Of a DNA stretch of 55,752 bases, positions 7,946-16,556 are shown one piece after another (the first letter of the stretch is position 1; every line of letters begins with the position of its first letter). Location: the NCBI GenBank assembly GCA_027592035.1, contig JAQCIK010000015.1:1-55752 (forward strand), in the 5' to 3' direction. This DNA is from Casp-actino8 sp001510455 (lineage in GTDB: Bacteria; Actinomycetota; Acidimicrobiia; Acidimicrobiales; Ilumatobacteraceae). A model generated the notes under the pieces. It had not been told where the DNA came from and did not search any database. It worked only from the letters and a program-made list of their open reading frames with translations. The position numbers and the translations under genes were made by a program.

Positions 7946-9286
7946 ATGTCCAGTTCACAGCCGTCGCAACGTGTCCTCACGTCACTCCCGGTCGGGGAAC
8001 GGGTGGGGATCGCCTTCTCCGGCGGCCTCGACACGTCGGCCGCCGTTGCCTGGATGCGCAACAAGGGTGCCGTGCCGTACGCATACACCGCTGACCTCGG
8101 CCAACCCGACGAACCCGAGCTCGACCAGGTTCCGGGACGGGCCCGTCAATACGGTGCCGAAGAGGCCCGACTCGTCGACTGCCGGTCCGAGCTCGTGCGC
8201 GAGGGACTCATGGCGCTGCAATGTGGAGCCTTCCACGTGACCACGGCCGGCAAGACCTACTTCAACACGACTCCCCTCGGACGGGCCGTCACCGGCACCT
8301 TGCTGGTGCGAGCCATGCAGTCCGACGGTGTCGACATCTGGGGTGACGGATCCACGTACAAGGGCAACGACATCGAGCGCTTCTACCGGTACGGACTGCT
8401 CGTGAATCCCAAGCTCCGCATCTACAAGCCGTGGCTCGACGAAACCTTCGTCGCCGAACTCGGTGGGCGAACCGAGATGAGCGAGTTCCTGAAGGCCAAC
8501 GATCTCCCCTATCGCGACAGCACCGAGAAGGCCTACAGCACCGACGCCAATATCTGGGGAGCCACCCACGAGGCCAAGCTCCTCGAAGAACTCTCCACTC
8601 CCATGGACATCGTCGAGCCGATCATGGGTGTCGCACATTGGCGCGACGACGTGTCCATCGCACCCGAAGTCGTCTCGGTTCGCTTCCATGAGGGTTGGCC
8701 CGTGGCACTCAACGGCCGAGAATTCGACGATCAGGTCGAGATGGTGCACGAGGCCAATCGCATCGGTGGGCGACACGGACTCGGTATGTCGGATCAGATC
8801 GAGAATCGCATCATCGAAGCCAAGAGCCGCGGCATCTACGAGTCGCCCGGACTCGCCCTCTTCCACATCGCGTACGAGCGACTCGTCACCGCCATCCACA
8901 ACGAGGGCACGATCGAGAACTACCGGACCATGGGTCGCCGACTCGGGCGCCTCCTGTACGAGGGACGATGGTTCGACCCCCAGAGCCTGATGCTGCGGGA
9001 GCCGATCATGAGGTGGGTCGGTTCGGCGGTGACCGGAGAAGTCACCCTGCGACTGCGACGGGGCGACGACTACACGATCCTCGACACGACCGGACCTCAC
9101 CTCACGTACGCGCCCGACCGCCTCAGCATGGAGCGCGTGGAGGATCAGGCTTTCGGACCACTCGATCGCATCGGTCAGTTGACGATGCGCAACCTCGACA
9201 TCGAGGACAGTCGAGCCAAACTCGACGTCTACCGGTCGGCCGGCACACTCGGCCCCGGATCGTCGGGCCTCCTCGAACTCGAGTGA
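7946..9286 (+). CDS. argG: Argininosuccinate synthase, E. coli-type
   Basis: Joins citrulline and aspartate with ATP to make argininosuccinate in arginine synthesis. The 446-aa length and sequence match the long E. coli-type enzyme, not the roughly 400-aa form common in actinobacteria. Visible blocks are the PP-loop AFSGGLDTSAAVAWM at residues 23-37, YAYTADLGQPDEPE, and GDGSTYKGNDIERFYRYG. ATG at 7946 is chosen because TAGCGT (7933-7938) lies 7 bases before it and all conserved sequence follows; the frame is open further upstream across the phosphatase gene. No other arginine gene is nearby. Confidence 0.95.
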   Translation: MSSSQPSQRVLTSLPVGERVGIAFSGGLDTSAAVAWMRNKGAVPYAYTADLGQPDEPELDQVPGRARQYGAEEARLVDCRSELVREGLMALQCGAFHVTTAGKTYFNTTPLGRAVTGTLLVRAMQSDGVDIWGDGSTYKGNDIERFYRYGLLVNPKLRIYKPWLDETFVAELGGRTEMSEFLKANDLPYRDSTEKAYSTDANIWGATHEAKLLEELSTPMDIVEPIMGVAHWRDDVSIAPEVVSVRFHEGWPVALNGREFDDQVEMVHEANRIGGRHGLGMSDQIENRIIEAKSRGIYESPGLALFHIAYERLVTAIHNEGTIENYRTMGRRLGRLLYEGRWFDPQSLMLREPIMRWVGSAVTGEVTLRLRRGDDYTILDTTGPHLTYAPDRLSMERVEDQAFGPLDRIGQLTMRNLDIEDSRAKLDVYRSAGTLGPGSSGLLELE

Positions 9287-9287
9287 C

Positions 9288-10487
9288 TCAGGTCGACACG
9301 ATCACGGACGACCCGTGGCCGAACAGGCCCTGGTTGGCCGTGATACCGGTGCGAGCACCTTCCACCTGACGTCCGGAGGCTTGGCCGCGCAGCTGCCACA
9401 CGACCTCACACACCTGGGCGATGGCCTGAGCGGGAATCGCCTCACCGAAGCAGGACAGCCCGCCACTCGGGTTCACCGGAACTCGCCCTCCGATCGTCGT
9501 CGCACCGGATCGGAGCAGACCCTCGGCTTCACCCGGCGCACACAGACCCAGATGCTCGTACCAATCGAGTTCGAGTGCCGTCGAGAGGTCGTAGACCTCG
9601 GCCAACGACATGTCGGACGGACCGACTCCCGCTTCCTCGTAGGCGTTCCAGCAGATCGAGTCCTTGAAGCCACGGACCGGAGGTGAGACCACCGCTGACG
9701 AATCGGTCGCGAAGTCGGGCAACTCGAGAATCGTCTGCGGGTAGGTGGGCGTCACCGTGCTGACGGCGCGGATTCGCGGCACCCCTTTCAGGGAACCGAG
9801 ACGCTTCTCGGCGAATTCGCGCGAGGCGACGATCATGGCCGCCGCACCGTCGGAGGTCGCACAGATGTCGAGGAGTCGCAACGGATCGGAGACGACCGGA
9901 CTCTTCACCACGTCGTCGATCGTGTTCTCCTTGCGGAATCGCGCGTTCGGATTGTGCAGTCCGTGACGGGAATTCTTCACCTTCACCATGGCGAAGTCCT
10001 CGGCGGTCGCACCGTAGAGGTCCATACGACGACGAGCGAACAACGCGAAGTACACGGGATTGGTGGCGCCGAGCAGATGGAAGCGCAACCAGTCGGGGTC
10101 GTTCTTGCGGTCGCCTCCGACCGGCGCGAAGAAACCCTTCGGGGTCGTGTCGGCACCGATCACGAGCGCGACGTCGCTGAATCCGGCGAGGATCGAGGCT
10201 CGAGCCGACTGCAATGCCTGAGCACCGCTCGCGCAGGCCGCATAGCTCGACGACACGCTGACTCCGGTCCAGCCGAGTTTCTGAGCGAACGTCGAACCGG
10301 CGATGAAACCCGGGTAACCGTTGCGGATCGTGTCGGCACCAGCGACGAACTGGATGTCTCGCCATTCGAGGCCGGCATCGGCCAAGGCGGCACGGGCCGC
10401 CACCATTCCGTACTCGGTGAAGTCGTTGCCCCACTTCCCCCAGGGGTGCATCCCCACCCCCATCACCACGAGATCGCGATCGGACAT
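9288..10487 (-). CDS. Lipid-transfer protein / SCP-x type thiolase-like enzyme
   Basis: A 399-aa thiolase-superfamily protein of the Ltp/SCP-x branch. The nucleophile-loop region reads SSYAACASGAQAL near residue 85. The C-terminal half has EVYDLSTALE, a GGLSCFGEAIPAQ block and a GHGSS end. With its OB-fold DUF35 partner (10487-10954) it resembles the Ltp2-ChsH2 type of retro-aldolase pair used in steroid side-chain loss, though a plain thiolase role is possible. The ATG at 10487 has AAGGGAG upstream and overlaps the partner's TGA by one base (TGATG). Convergent with argG. Confidence 0.85.
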   Translation of the reverse strand: MSDRDLVVMGVGMHPWGKWGNDFTEYGMVAARAALADAGLEWRDIQFVAGADTIRNGYPGFIAGSTFAQKLGWTGVSVSSSYAACASGAQALQSARASILAGFSDVALVIGADTTPKGFFAPVGGDRKNDPDWLRFHLLGATNPVYFALFARRRMDLYGATAEDFAMVKVKNSRHGLHNPNARFRKENTIDDVVKSPVVSDPLRLLDICATSDGAAAMIVASREFAEKRLGSLKGVPRIRAVSTVTPTYPQTILELPDFATDSSAVVSPPVRGFKDSICWNAYEEAGVGPSDMSLAEVYDLSTALELDWYEHLGLCAPGEAEGLLRSGATTIGGRVPVNPSGGLSCFGEAIPAQAIAQVCEVVWQLRGQASGRQVEGARTGITANQGLFGHGSSVIVST

Positions 10488-10954
10488 CACTGACTCCCTT
10501 CGGCAGCCGGAGCCCACACGTAGATCATGTGCTCGGTCACGGTTCCGTCCTCGTTGTCGTCGCGATAGAGAACGTCGGTCTCGAGCTGCATCGTCATCCC
10601 CACTCGGAGATCAGCGGCAAGAACCCCTTTGGGTGCCTGGCCGAGAACGATGATGCCTTCTTTCTCCAACTGGACCGCCACGAGTGCGTAGGGCTCGAAA
10701 GGATCGCTGGCCTTGAAGGGTGGTGGCGGGGCGTAGCGATTCTCGACGTAACTCCACACGGTTCCACGACGGCTGAGCGGAGTCGGCGACAGCGCACTCG
10801 AATCGCAGGCCGGGTTCGGACAATTCTCGGCTCGAGGAGGGAACACGTACGTTCCGCATCCGTCGCACTGGGCACCGATGAGGTGAGCATCGTCGTCGAG
10901 TGTGAACCAGCCGTCGACGGCGGCAACTCTCGTGATTCGGGGAGTGTTCGTCAC
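10487..10954 (-). CDS. Zn-ribbon / OB-fold protein (DUF35)
   Basis: A 155-aa acyl-CoA-binding partner protein. The N-terminal rubredoxin-like ribbon has CDGC near residue 30 and CPNPAC near 45. An OB fold follows (GTVWSYVENRY, then PYALVAVQLEKEGIIVLGQ). Such proteins bind and activate the thiolase-like enzyme encoded next. GTG start at 10954, 6 bases after TAGTCT (10961-10966), so probably a leaderless message for the two-gene unit. Tight TGATG coupling with the downstream gene supports a complex. Confidence 0.9.
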   Translation of the reverse strand: MTNTPRITRVAAVDGWFTLDDDAHLIGAQCDGCGTYVFPPRAENCPNPACDSSALSPTPLSRRGTVWSYVENRYAPPPPFKASDPFEPYALVAVQLEKEGIIVLGQAPKGVLAADLRVGMTMQLETDVLYRDDNEDGTVTEHMIYVWAPAAEGSQ

Positions 10955-10963
10955 GGGGTCAGA

Positions 10964-13399
10964 CTAATCAGCGTCGTCGGCGGACGGTTCATCGCCACCA
11001 GCGCCGTCGAGGAACGGAATCAACTCCGATGCGACGATGGTGGTCAGGTCTTTCGAATCCATGTGGACGCCGTCACCGCGCAGACTCCCCGGCCCCTCGT
11101 ATTCGATCTCGTACCGAGCCACGATCGACGCCCAGTCGAAGATTTCGACCGACGGCCAACGTTCGGCGTAACCGAGCATCAACTCGTTCCAGCCGGCGAC
11201 CCGCGTTGGCTCGGCGAACTTCGCTCCGCCGAGTGCTCCTCCATGAATGAGTGGACTGCTGAAGAAGACGAGACGGGCGCGAGAGGCCTCGGCCGACCCG
11301 ACGAGACGTTCGACCGCGTTCTCGTGTCGGGTCACGAACTCGTCGTCGTCGACGGTGAACCACTCACCATCGGGTTCGTATCTCTGCTCGGATTGTTCGG
11401 GCACCGAAACCACCACCACGACCACGTCGGAGTTCGCGACCATCGGAAGCCACTCGTCGAGAGCCGGACAGCTGGTCATGTCGAATTCGACCCCTTGCGA
11501 CCATCGAACCTCGCGCGCCTCGACCAACGGGCAGTTCCGACCTCCGGCCCAGACGACCGAGTATCGATCGCGCGCCACGGCGTTCAACGACTCCGCCACA
11601 CCGTACGAGACGCTGTCGCCGATCACCGTCACGCGCCGACGAGAGTCGCGCTCTTCGAGTCCGGCCACCAGAAGGTCGAATTCCTCGAGGACTTCTGACG
11701 TTCGGGTCGCATCGACGTACGCGACATCGGCGCGTCGTGCACCGATGTCAGCGACGCGATTGCCGAGTTCGTCACCCGGGAAACCGTCGAGCAGAAGTGT
11801 CGGACGACCTTCGAGAAGAGCGGCCAGTCGTTCGGCGTAACGAAGTGGAACCGTGAAGCGCCGGTCGAGGAGTTCAGGAAACTCGGTCCGCTGACGAGGA
11901 GTGGATTCGCCGATCAAGTCGTCGATCATTCGTCTCTCGAGTTGTCCGAATCCGATGACGACGACATCCGAATCGGACAGCTCGAGCAACTGATCGACGG
12001 ACGGACATCCGGCTCGCGTGCCACCGGTGAGCCTCATGGTGCACCCGGCCGTCGTTCGGTCGACGAGATCGATCGACGCCCGATCTGCGAACAGATCGGG
12101 CAGGGCCGTGTCGGATCCCACCACGACGACACGGATCGCCGAGGGGTTCAGCTGCTCGTCGGTCGGCCACTGACTCGACGAGCCGCTGGTCGGTTCGCTG
12201 TCGAATTCGACCACTCGCTCCGGAGCATCGAGTCCGGCAAGGACGATCGGCGCCGTTCGAGGAACGAGGGCGATCGTCGTCGCCACGACGAGCATCGAGG
12301 CGAGCGCGAACGAGCCCGCCAAGGCCGGGCGACGAAGCAGGTGACGAGTTCGCACGGGCCGTTCGACGAAGCGATACGAAGCCACCGCAGCCGTGAAGGC
12401 AGTGACGAGTCGGATCAGGTCGAGCAACCAACCGTCGACGTTCATTCGTTCGGGTGTCATCGCGATGAAGATCGGCCAGTGATACACGTAGGCGCCGTAA
12501 CTGATCTTCCCGATCGACACGAGTGGCTTCCATGACATCATCGAGTTGACCGGTCCGGGAACGAGCGTGCCGAGGATCACGAGAGCGGACACGAGTGAGA
12601 AGGCCGCCAGACCTCCCTCGTACACGATGGAGTCACTCGTTCGGATCGTCGCGACGGCCACCAGGACTGCGATCAGCGCGAGCGATGAGAACGACGCCAA
12701 CGATCGGGCCGATGGTCGGCTGATCGACTTGCCGATCGGCATCGCGAGAGCGAGAAGGCATCCGACCAACAGTTCGAAGGCCCGAATGTGTGTTCCGTAG
12801 TAGACGGCGAGGCGCGAGTCGGTGGTGAGGCCGACCACGAGGCTCGCCAGGGCCAAGCCACCCAGTGCGACACCGAGGACGTACCGGCGGCGCAGGGCGA
12901 GTAGTCCGGCGAACAGCAATGGCAGAGTGACGTACAACTGTTCCTCGATGGCGAGCGACCAGAAATGCTGGACGGGTGATGCCGACGACGTGAACAACTC
13001 CTCGTACGAATTTCCGGTGGAGGCGAATCTCCAGTTGGCGGCGTAACCGAGCGAGGCCAAGAGATCTCCTCGAAGACGCGGACCGTCGAACAACGAAGTG
13101 GTGAATCCGAGAACGGCGAGTACCGCCAACGCGAGCAGAGACGCCGGCATGAGCCGCCGAAGTCGACGCGACCAGAATCCGATCAGATCGACGCGCCCGT
13201 CCCGATCGAATTCCCGAACGACGAGTTGAGTGATCAGGTAGCCCGACAGCGTGAAAAAGAGCGAGACGGCCAGCATCCCTCCGGGGACGATCGACCATTC
13301 GAGGTGGTACATGACCACGAGAACGAGGGCCAGACCACGGACCCCGTCGAGTCCGGCAACATAAGGAAGACCTCGTGAACTCGTCGTCGTGTCACTCAC
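10964..13399 (-). CDS. Acyltransferase-3 (OafA-like) fused to SGNH domain
   Basis: An 811-aa membrane O-acyltransferase that would acylate a cell-surface glycan or lipid. The N-terminal 360 residues hold about ten membrane segments with acyltransferase-3 motifs (MYHLEWS; LFFTLSGYLITQ). The extracytoplasmic C-terminal half ends in an SGNH hydrolase-type domain: VTVIGDSVSYG (Ser block), GGRNCPL, and a GDGVHMDSKD Asp/His block. A second SGNH-like fold, without the catalytic Ser, seems to lie between (about 410-590, starting RVVVVGSDTALPDL). The GTG start at 13399 has GGAGGTG about 8 bases upstream, unlike the leaderless genes around it, with TACACT as probable -10. Confidence 0.88.
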   Translation of the reverse strand: MSDTTTSSRGLPYVAGLDGVRGLALVLVVMYHLEWSIVPGGMLAVSLFFTLSGYLITQLVVREFDRDGRVDLIGFWSRRLRRLMPASLLALAVLAVLGFTTSLFDGPRLRGDLLASLGYAANWRFASTGNSYEELFTSSASPVQHFWSLAIEEQLYVTLPLLFAGLLALRRRYVLGVALGGLALASLVVGLTTDSRLAVYYGTHIRAFELLVGCLLALAMPIGKSISRPSARSLASFSSLALIAVLVAVATIRTSDSIVYEGGLAAFSLVSALVILGTLVPGPVNSMMSWKPLVSIGKISYGAYVYHWPIFIAMTPERMNVDGWLLDLIRLVTAFTAAVASYRFVERPVRTRHLLRRPALAGSFALASMLVVATTIALVPRTAPIVLAGLDAPERVVEFDSEPTSGSSSQWPTDEQLNPSAIRVVVVGSDTALPDLFADRASIDLVDRTTAGCTMRLTGGTRAGCPSVDQLLELSDSDVVVIGFGQLERRMIDDLIGESTPRQRTEFPELLDRRFTVPLRYAERLAALLEGRPTLLLDGFPGDELGNRVADIGARRADVAYVDATRTSEVLEEFDLLVAGLEERDSRRRVTVIGDSVSYGVAESLNAVARDRYSVVWAGGRNCPLVEAREVRWSQGVEFDMTSCPALDEWLPMVANSDVVVVVVSVPEQSEQRYEPDGEWFTVDDDEFVTRHENAVERLVGSAEASRARLVFFSSPLIHGGALGGAKFAEPTRVAGWNELMLGYAERWPSVEIFDWASIVARYEIEYEGPGSLRGDGVHMDSKDLTTIVASELIPFLDGAGGDEPSADDAD

Positions 13400-13451
13400 G
13401 TCTTTTTCACCTCCGAGCAGTGTACGAGCACCTTTCAGGAGCGTCCGAGCG

Positions 13452-13472
13452 AATGTGACGGGGCGTCAGATT
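13452..13472 (+). promoter_or_regulatory. Candidate operator, copy A (ATGTGAC-N5-GTCAGAT)
   Basis: AATGTGAC (13452-13459), five bases, GTCAGATT (13465-13472): an inverted repeat with one mismatch in eight. It lies just upstream of a -10-like TAGGGT (13489-13494) for the acyl-CoA dehydrogenase pair. Two better copies precede the genes at 18311 and 19612. Confidence 0.6.
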
Positions 13473-13504
13473 TCGGCGAACCTCCGACTAGGGTGCAATG
13501 CGCC

Positions 13505-14653
13505 ATGGATCTGCGTGAGACACCCGAACAGTCAGCGTTCCGCGCCGAAGCCCGAGCGTGGCTCGAGGCCAGTGTGCCGCCGGAGCCTCTCGAGAGTTTC
13601 GACACCGAGATCGGCTTCGCGCAGCACCGCGACTGGGAGCGTCGACTTTCCGAAGGCCGCTGGTCGGCGGTCTCGTGGCCCGAGAAATACGGCGGACGCG
13701 GGGCCGACTACATCCATTGGCTCATCTTCGAAGAGGAGTACTACCGCTCCGGTGCACCGGGCCGCGTGAACCAGAACGGCATCTTCCTCCTCGGACCCAC
13801 CATCATGGAAGTGGGAACCGACTCCCAGAAGGATCGCTTCCTCCCGACCATGGCGTCGAGCGAGATCGTGTGGGCCCAGGCCTGGAGTGAGCCGAACGCC
13901 GGCAGCGATCTGGCCGGTATTCGCAGCAAGGCCACACGCGACGGCGACGAGTGGATCCTGAACGGACAGAAGATCTGGGCGAGTCGTGCCGTCTGGGCCG
14001 ACTGGTGTTTCGGCATCTTTCGTACCGATCCGGCCGCCGAACGACACCGCGGCCTCACGTTCATCCTGTGTCCTCTCGATCTGCCCGGGATCACCGTTCG
14101 ACCGATCGCCCAACTCGACGGGGACACCGGGTTCGCCGAGATCTTCTTCGATGACGTTCGAGTTCCAATCGAAAACACTCTCGGTGAGGTCGACAAAGGC
14201 TGGGGTGTGGCGATGGCGACGGCCGGTTTCGAGCGAGGGGTGAGCCTGCGCAGTCCGGCTCGCTTCTCCGAAGCGGCCAAGCGACTCGTTCATCTCTGGA
14301 ACACCTACGCCGATCCGTCCGACACCGCTCTCGCCGATGCCGTCACCGATGCCTGGATGCAGGCCGAGGGCTATCGCCTTCACACCTACCAAACGGTCAC
14401 CGGAATGCTGGAGGGACGTCCGATCGGAGCCGAAGCCAGTCTCAACAAGATCTTCTGGAGCGAAATGGACGTACGCATCCACGAGATCGCGCTGCAGATC
14501 CTCGGACCCGAAGCCGAACGAATGAGCGGTGAGAACGAACGGTGGGTCGACGGCTTCCTGTTCTCCCTGAGTGGCCCCATCTATGCCGGAACCAACGAGA
14601 TCCAGCGGAACATCATCGCCGATCGAGTCCTGCAGTTGCCAAAGGGAGCCTGA
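13505..14653 (+). CDS. Acyl-CoA dehydrogenase, large subunit type
   Basis: FAD enzyme that introduces a 2,3 double bond into an acyl-CoA, 382 aa. It starts MDLRETPEQ as usual for this branch, carries EIVWAQAWSEPNAGSDLA in the FAD/substrate region, and ends GTNEIQRNIIADR. In the YEGT position, where medium-chain enzymes have the catalytic Glu, it has YAGT, so any catalytic base must lie elsewhere or in the partner. The next gene, a second shorter dehydrogenase 3 bases on, suggests a heteromeric ChsE-like enzyme. ATG 13505 is preferred to GTG 13493, which overlaps the probable -10 TAGGGT. Confidence 0.9.
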   Translation: MDLRETPEQSAFRAEARAWLEASVPPEPLESFDTEIGFAQHRDWERRLSEGRWSAVSWPEKYGGRGADYIHWLIFEEEYYRSGAPGRVNQNGIFLLGPTIMEVGTDSQKDRFLPTMASSEIVWAQAWSEPNAGSDLAGIRSKATRDGDEWILNGQKIWASRAVWADWCFGIFRTDPAAERHRGLTFILCPLDLPGITVRPIAQLDGDTGFAEIFFDDVRVPIENTLGEVDKGWGVAMATAGFERGVSLRSPARFSEAAKRLVHLWNTYADPSDTALADAVTDAWMQAEGYRLHTYQTVTGMLEGRPIGAEASLNKIFWSEMDVRIHEIALQILGPEAERMSGENERWVDGFLFSLSGPIYAGTNEIQRNIIADRVLQLPKGA

Positions 14654-14656
14654 GCC

Positions 14657-15607
14657 GTGAAGTTCTCGTTCACCGACGACCAGCGCCTCTTCGCCGAAGG
14701 TCTACGCGATCTGCTCGACAACGAATGCCCGCCGTCCCTCGTTCGCCACACGTGGGAGGACGGCTCGGGCCACTCCCCCGAGCTCTGGTCGAAGCTCGGC
14801 GACATGGGAGTTCTCGGACTCCTCGTGTCCGAAGAACACGGTGGTATGGGTGGCGATCTCGTCGATGCCGTGCTGCTGTTCCAAGAACTCGGACGGGCCG
14901 CCGTTCCCGGTCCGGTTCTCGAACACATGGCGGTCGCCGCGCCACTCTTGGCGTCGACTCGTTCCGGGGTCGTCGACGGTTCGACGGTGGCCACCCTCGC
15001 CGTCGACGCGTCGCCCTATGTCGCCCATGCCGAAGTCGCCGATGTGATCGTCACCCCCGACGGAGCGCTCAGCGGCTTCACGACGAACGACGTGGACGGC
15101 ATCGACGGTGGACGGCGTATCTCGACGGTCGAAGGTGGTGACGTGTCTCGTCTCGAAGTCGCGGTCGATCTCGCGTTCGACACCATGGCCGTCGCCACGT
15201 CCGCGTACATGATCGGACTCGGTGAGCGAATGATCGACATCGCCGCCGAATACGCCCGTCAGCGCGAACAGTTCGGCAAGCCGATCGGATCCTTCCAAGC
15301 CGTGAAGCACCTCATGTCGGACGCGCTCTTGAAAGTCGAGTTCGCCAAAGCCCCCACCTATCGAGCTGCCTGGAGCCTCGCCAACAGCGAACCCACAGCA
15401 GCGCGCGATGTGAGCATGGCCAAGGCCCTCGCCAGCGAAGCTGCTTACCGAGCGAGTCGCGGTTCCATGCAGACGCACGGCGGAATCGGCTACACGTGGG
15501 AAGCCGATCTTCAACTCTTCATGAAGAAGGCTTGGGCACTGTCACGGGCCTATGGCGACGCCACGTGGCACCGCCGGCGCGTGAGCTCGAACGTTCTCAG
15601 TCGGTGA
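14657..15607 (+). CDS. Acyl-CoA dehydrogenase, small subunit type
   Basis: A 316-aa acyl-CoA dehydrogenase homologue, shorter than the usual 380. It has REQFGKPIGSFQAVKH and the typical late block MQTHGGIGYTWEADLQLF. Some loops of the middle FAD domain are reduced, as in beta subunits of alpha2-beta2 dehydrogenases. GTG start at 14657, with AAGGGAG upstream inside the end of the preceding gene. Most likely co-expressed and complexed with the 13505 product. The last 11 bases overlap the convergent surE-like gene. Confidence 0.9.
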   Translation: MKFSFTDDQRLFAEGLRDLLDNECPPSLVRHTWEDGSGHSPELWSKLGDMGVLGLLVSEEHGGMGGDLVDAVLLFQELGRAAVPGPVLEHMAVAAPLLASTRSGVVDGSTVATLAVDASPYVAHAEVADVIVTPDGALSGFTTNDVDGIDGGRRISTVEGGDVSRLEVAVDLAFDTMAVATSAYMIGLGERMIDIAAEYARQREQFGKPIGSFQAVKHLMSDALLKVEFAKAPTYRAAWSLANSEPTAARDVSMAKALASEAAYRASRGSMQTHGGIGYTWEADLQLFMKKAWALSRAYGDATWHRRRVSSNVLSR

Positions 15608-16511
15608 ACGGCGGTCCGTCGACCGTCAAAAGCGTTTCGACGGCGAATCCGTTGTTGAATCCCGAGACGTCACCGGTGATCGTCGATTCAGGGACCGTGC
15701 TCGCGCAGTCCTGCACCCCGTAGTCACCCACGCCGATCGACTCGATCGACACTTCCAGGAGGCCACGCAACGCCGTTCCGTCGGCGCACGTCGGAACGTT
15801 GATGCTCGTGAACGTCGCCAGCGGTTCGCTGCTCGAGCGAGCCAACAACTCGTCACGATGTTCGAGGACCCATTCGAGGGCGAGCTCCACACCCGGCGAG
15901 TAGTCGATCGACTCTCCGACCCCGTGGCTCACTGCGAGCGACGGAACGCCTCGAAGTGCAGCCGCACGCGCCGCTCCCACGGTGCCCGAGAATCCGGCGA
16001 TCTCGAGTGCGATGTTCTGCCCCTCGTTGATACCCGAGACGACGAGATGCGGAAGTTCGGCGACGCCTCCTCGTTCCAGGGCCCACACGATCGAGTCGGC
16101 CGGGAAGCCGTCGACCGATGTGGCCGGGTATCCGCTCGCCAACTCGACCTCTGCCGCGACCAGCTCACCCGATGACGTGTTTCCTCCGGTGCCACTCTGA
16201 TTTGCGAGGGGTGCAACGACCGTGATCTCGACGTCGGGCAAGGTGAGCAGACCTTCGACCAAGGCGTCGATTCCTTCGGCGAAGTACCCGTCGTCGTTGG
16301 TCACGAGAATGCGCAAGACCTCGGGCGCCGTTGTCGTCGTCGGCGCTTCGGTCGTAGCGACCGTGGTCGGGGCCGCCGTCGTCGTGATGACCTCGGCGCT
16401 GGTGGCGACAACTGATTCGGCCGCGACTCCGCTCGCATCATCTCCGCCACAGGCCGAGAGAGCCGCCATGAGAAGAGAGGTGATCAACAGTGCCGTGTGT
16501 CTGATGCGCAT
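15597..16511 (-). CDS. SurE-family phosphatase as a predicted lipoprotein
   Basis: A 304-aa SurE-like protein. The metal-binding ILVTNDDGYFAEGI follows a 65-residue leader, and SGINEGQNI and AARAAALRGVPSLAVS are present. SurE is normally a cytosolic nucleotidase; here the first 20 residues form a lipoprotein signal with lipobox LSAC, followed by a long Thr/Ala/Val-rich linker. The product should therefore sit outside the membrane. ATG at 16511 lies 7 bases after TACAGT (16519-16524), so leaderless. The frame remains open far upstream, through the TSUP gene, but that is antisense. Enzyme activity is inferred. Confidence 0.88.
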   Translation of the reverse strand: MRIRHTALLITSLLMAALSACGGDDASGVAAESVVATSAEVITTTAAPTTVATTEAPTTTTAPEVLRILVTNDDGYFAEGIDALVEGLLTLPDVEITVVAPLANQSGTGGNTSSGELVAAEVELASGYPATSVDGFPADSIVWALERGGVAELPHLVVSGINEGQNIALEIAGFSGTVGAARAAALRGVPSLAVSHGVGESIDYSPGVELALEWVLEHRDELLARSSSEPLATFTSINVPTCADGTALRGLLEVSIESIGVGDYGVQDCASTVPESTITGDVSGFNNGFAVETLLTVDGPPFTD

Positions 16512-16556
16512 GAAAGAAACTGTAGGTCGGGGCATCGAGCGGCTAGAACGAATGCG

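Noticed and set aside
7982..9100. 372-codon open frame antisense to argG
   Set aside because: Mirror of ArgG codons, without domains or promoter.
10955..10966. GTCAGA next to the DUF35 start as a fourth copy of the TCTGAC operator
   Set aside because: Only one half-site is present and it is part of the TAGTCT -10; the second arm is missing.
11040..11060. TTCGAATCC, similar to a tRNA T-arm
   Set aside because: It lies within the acyltransferase gene; no acceptor stem or anticodon arm fits. The same holds for a similar string in RNase HII near 53320.
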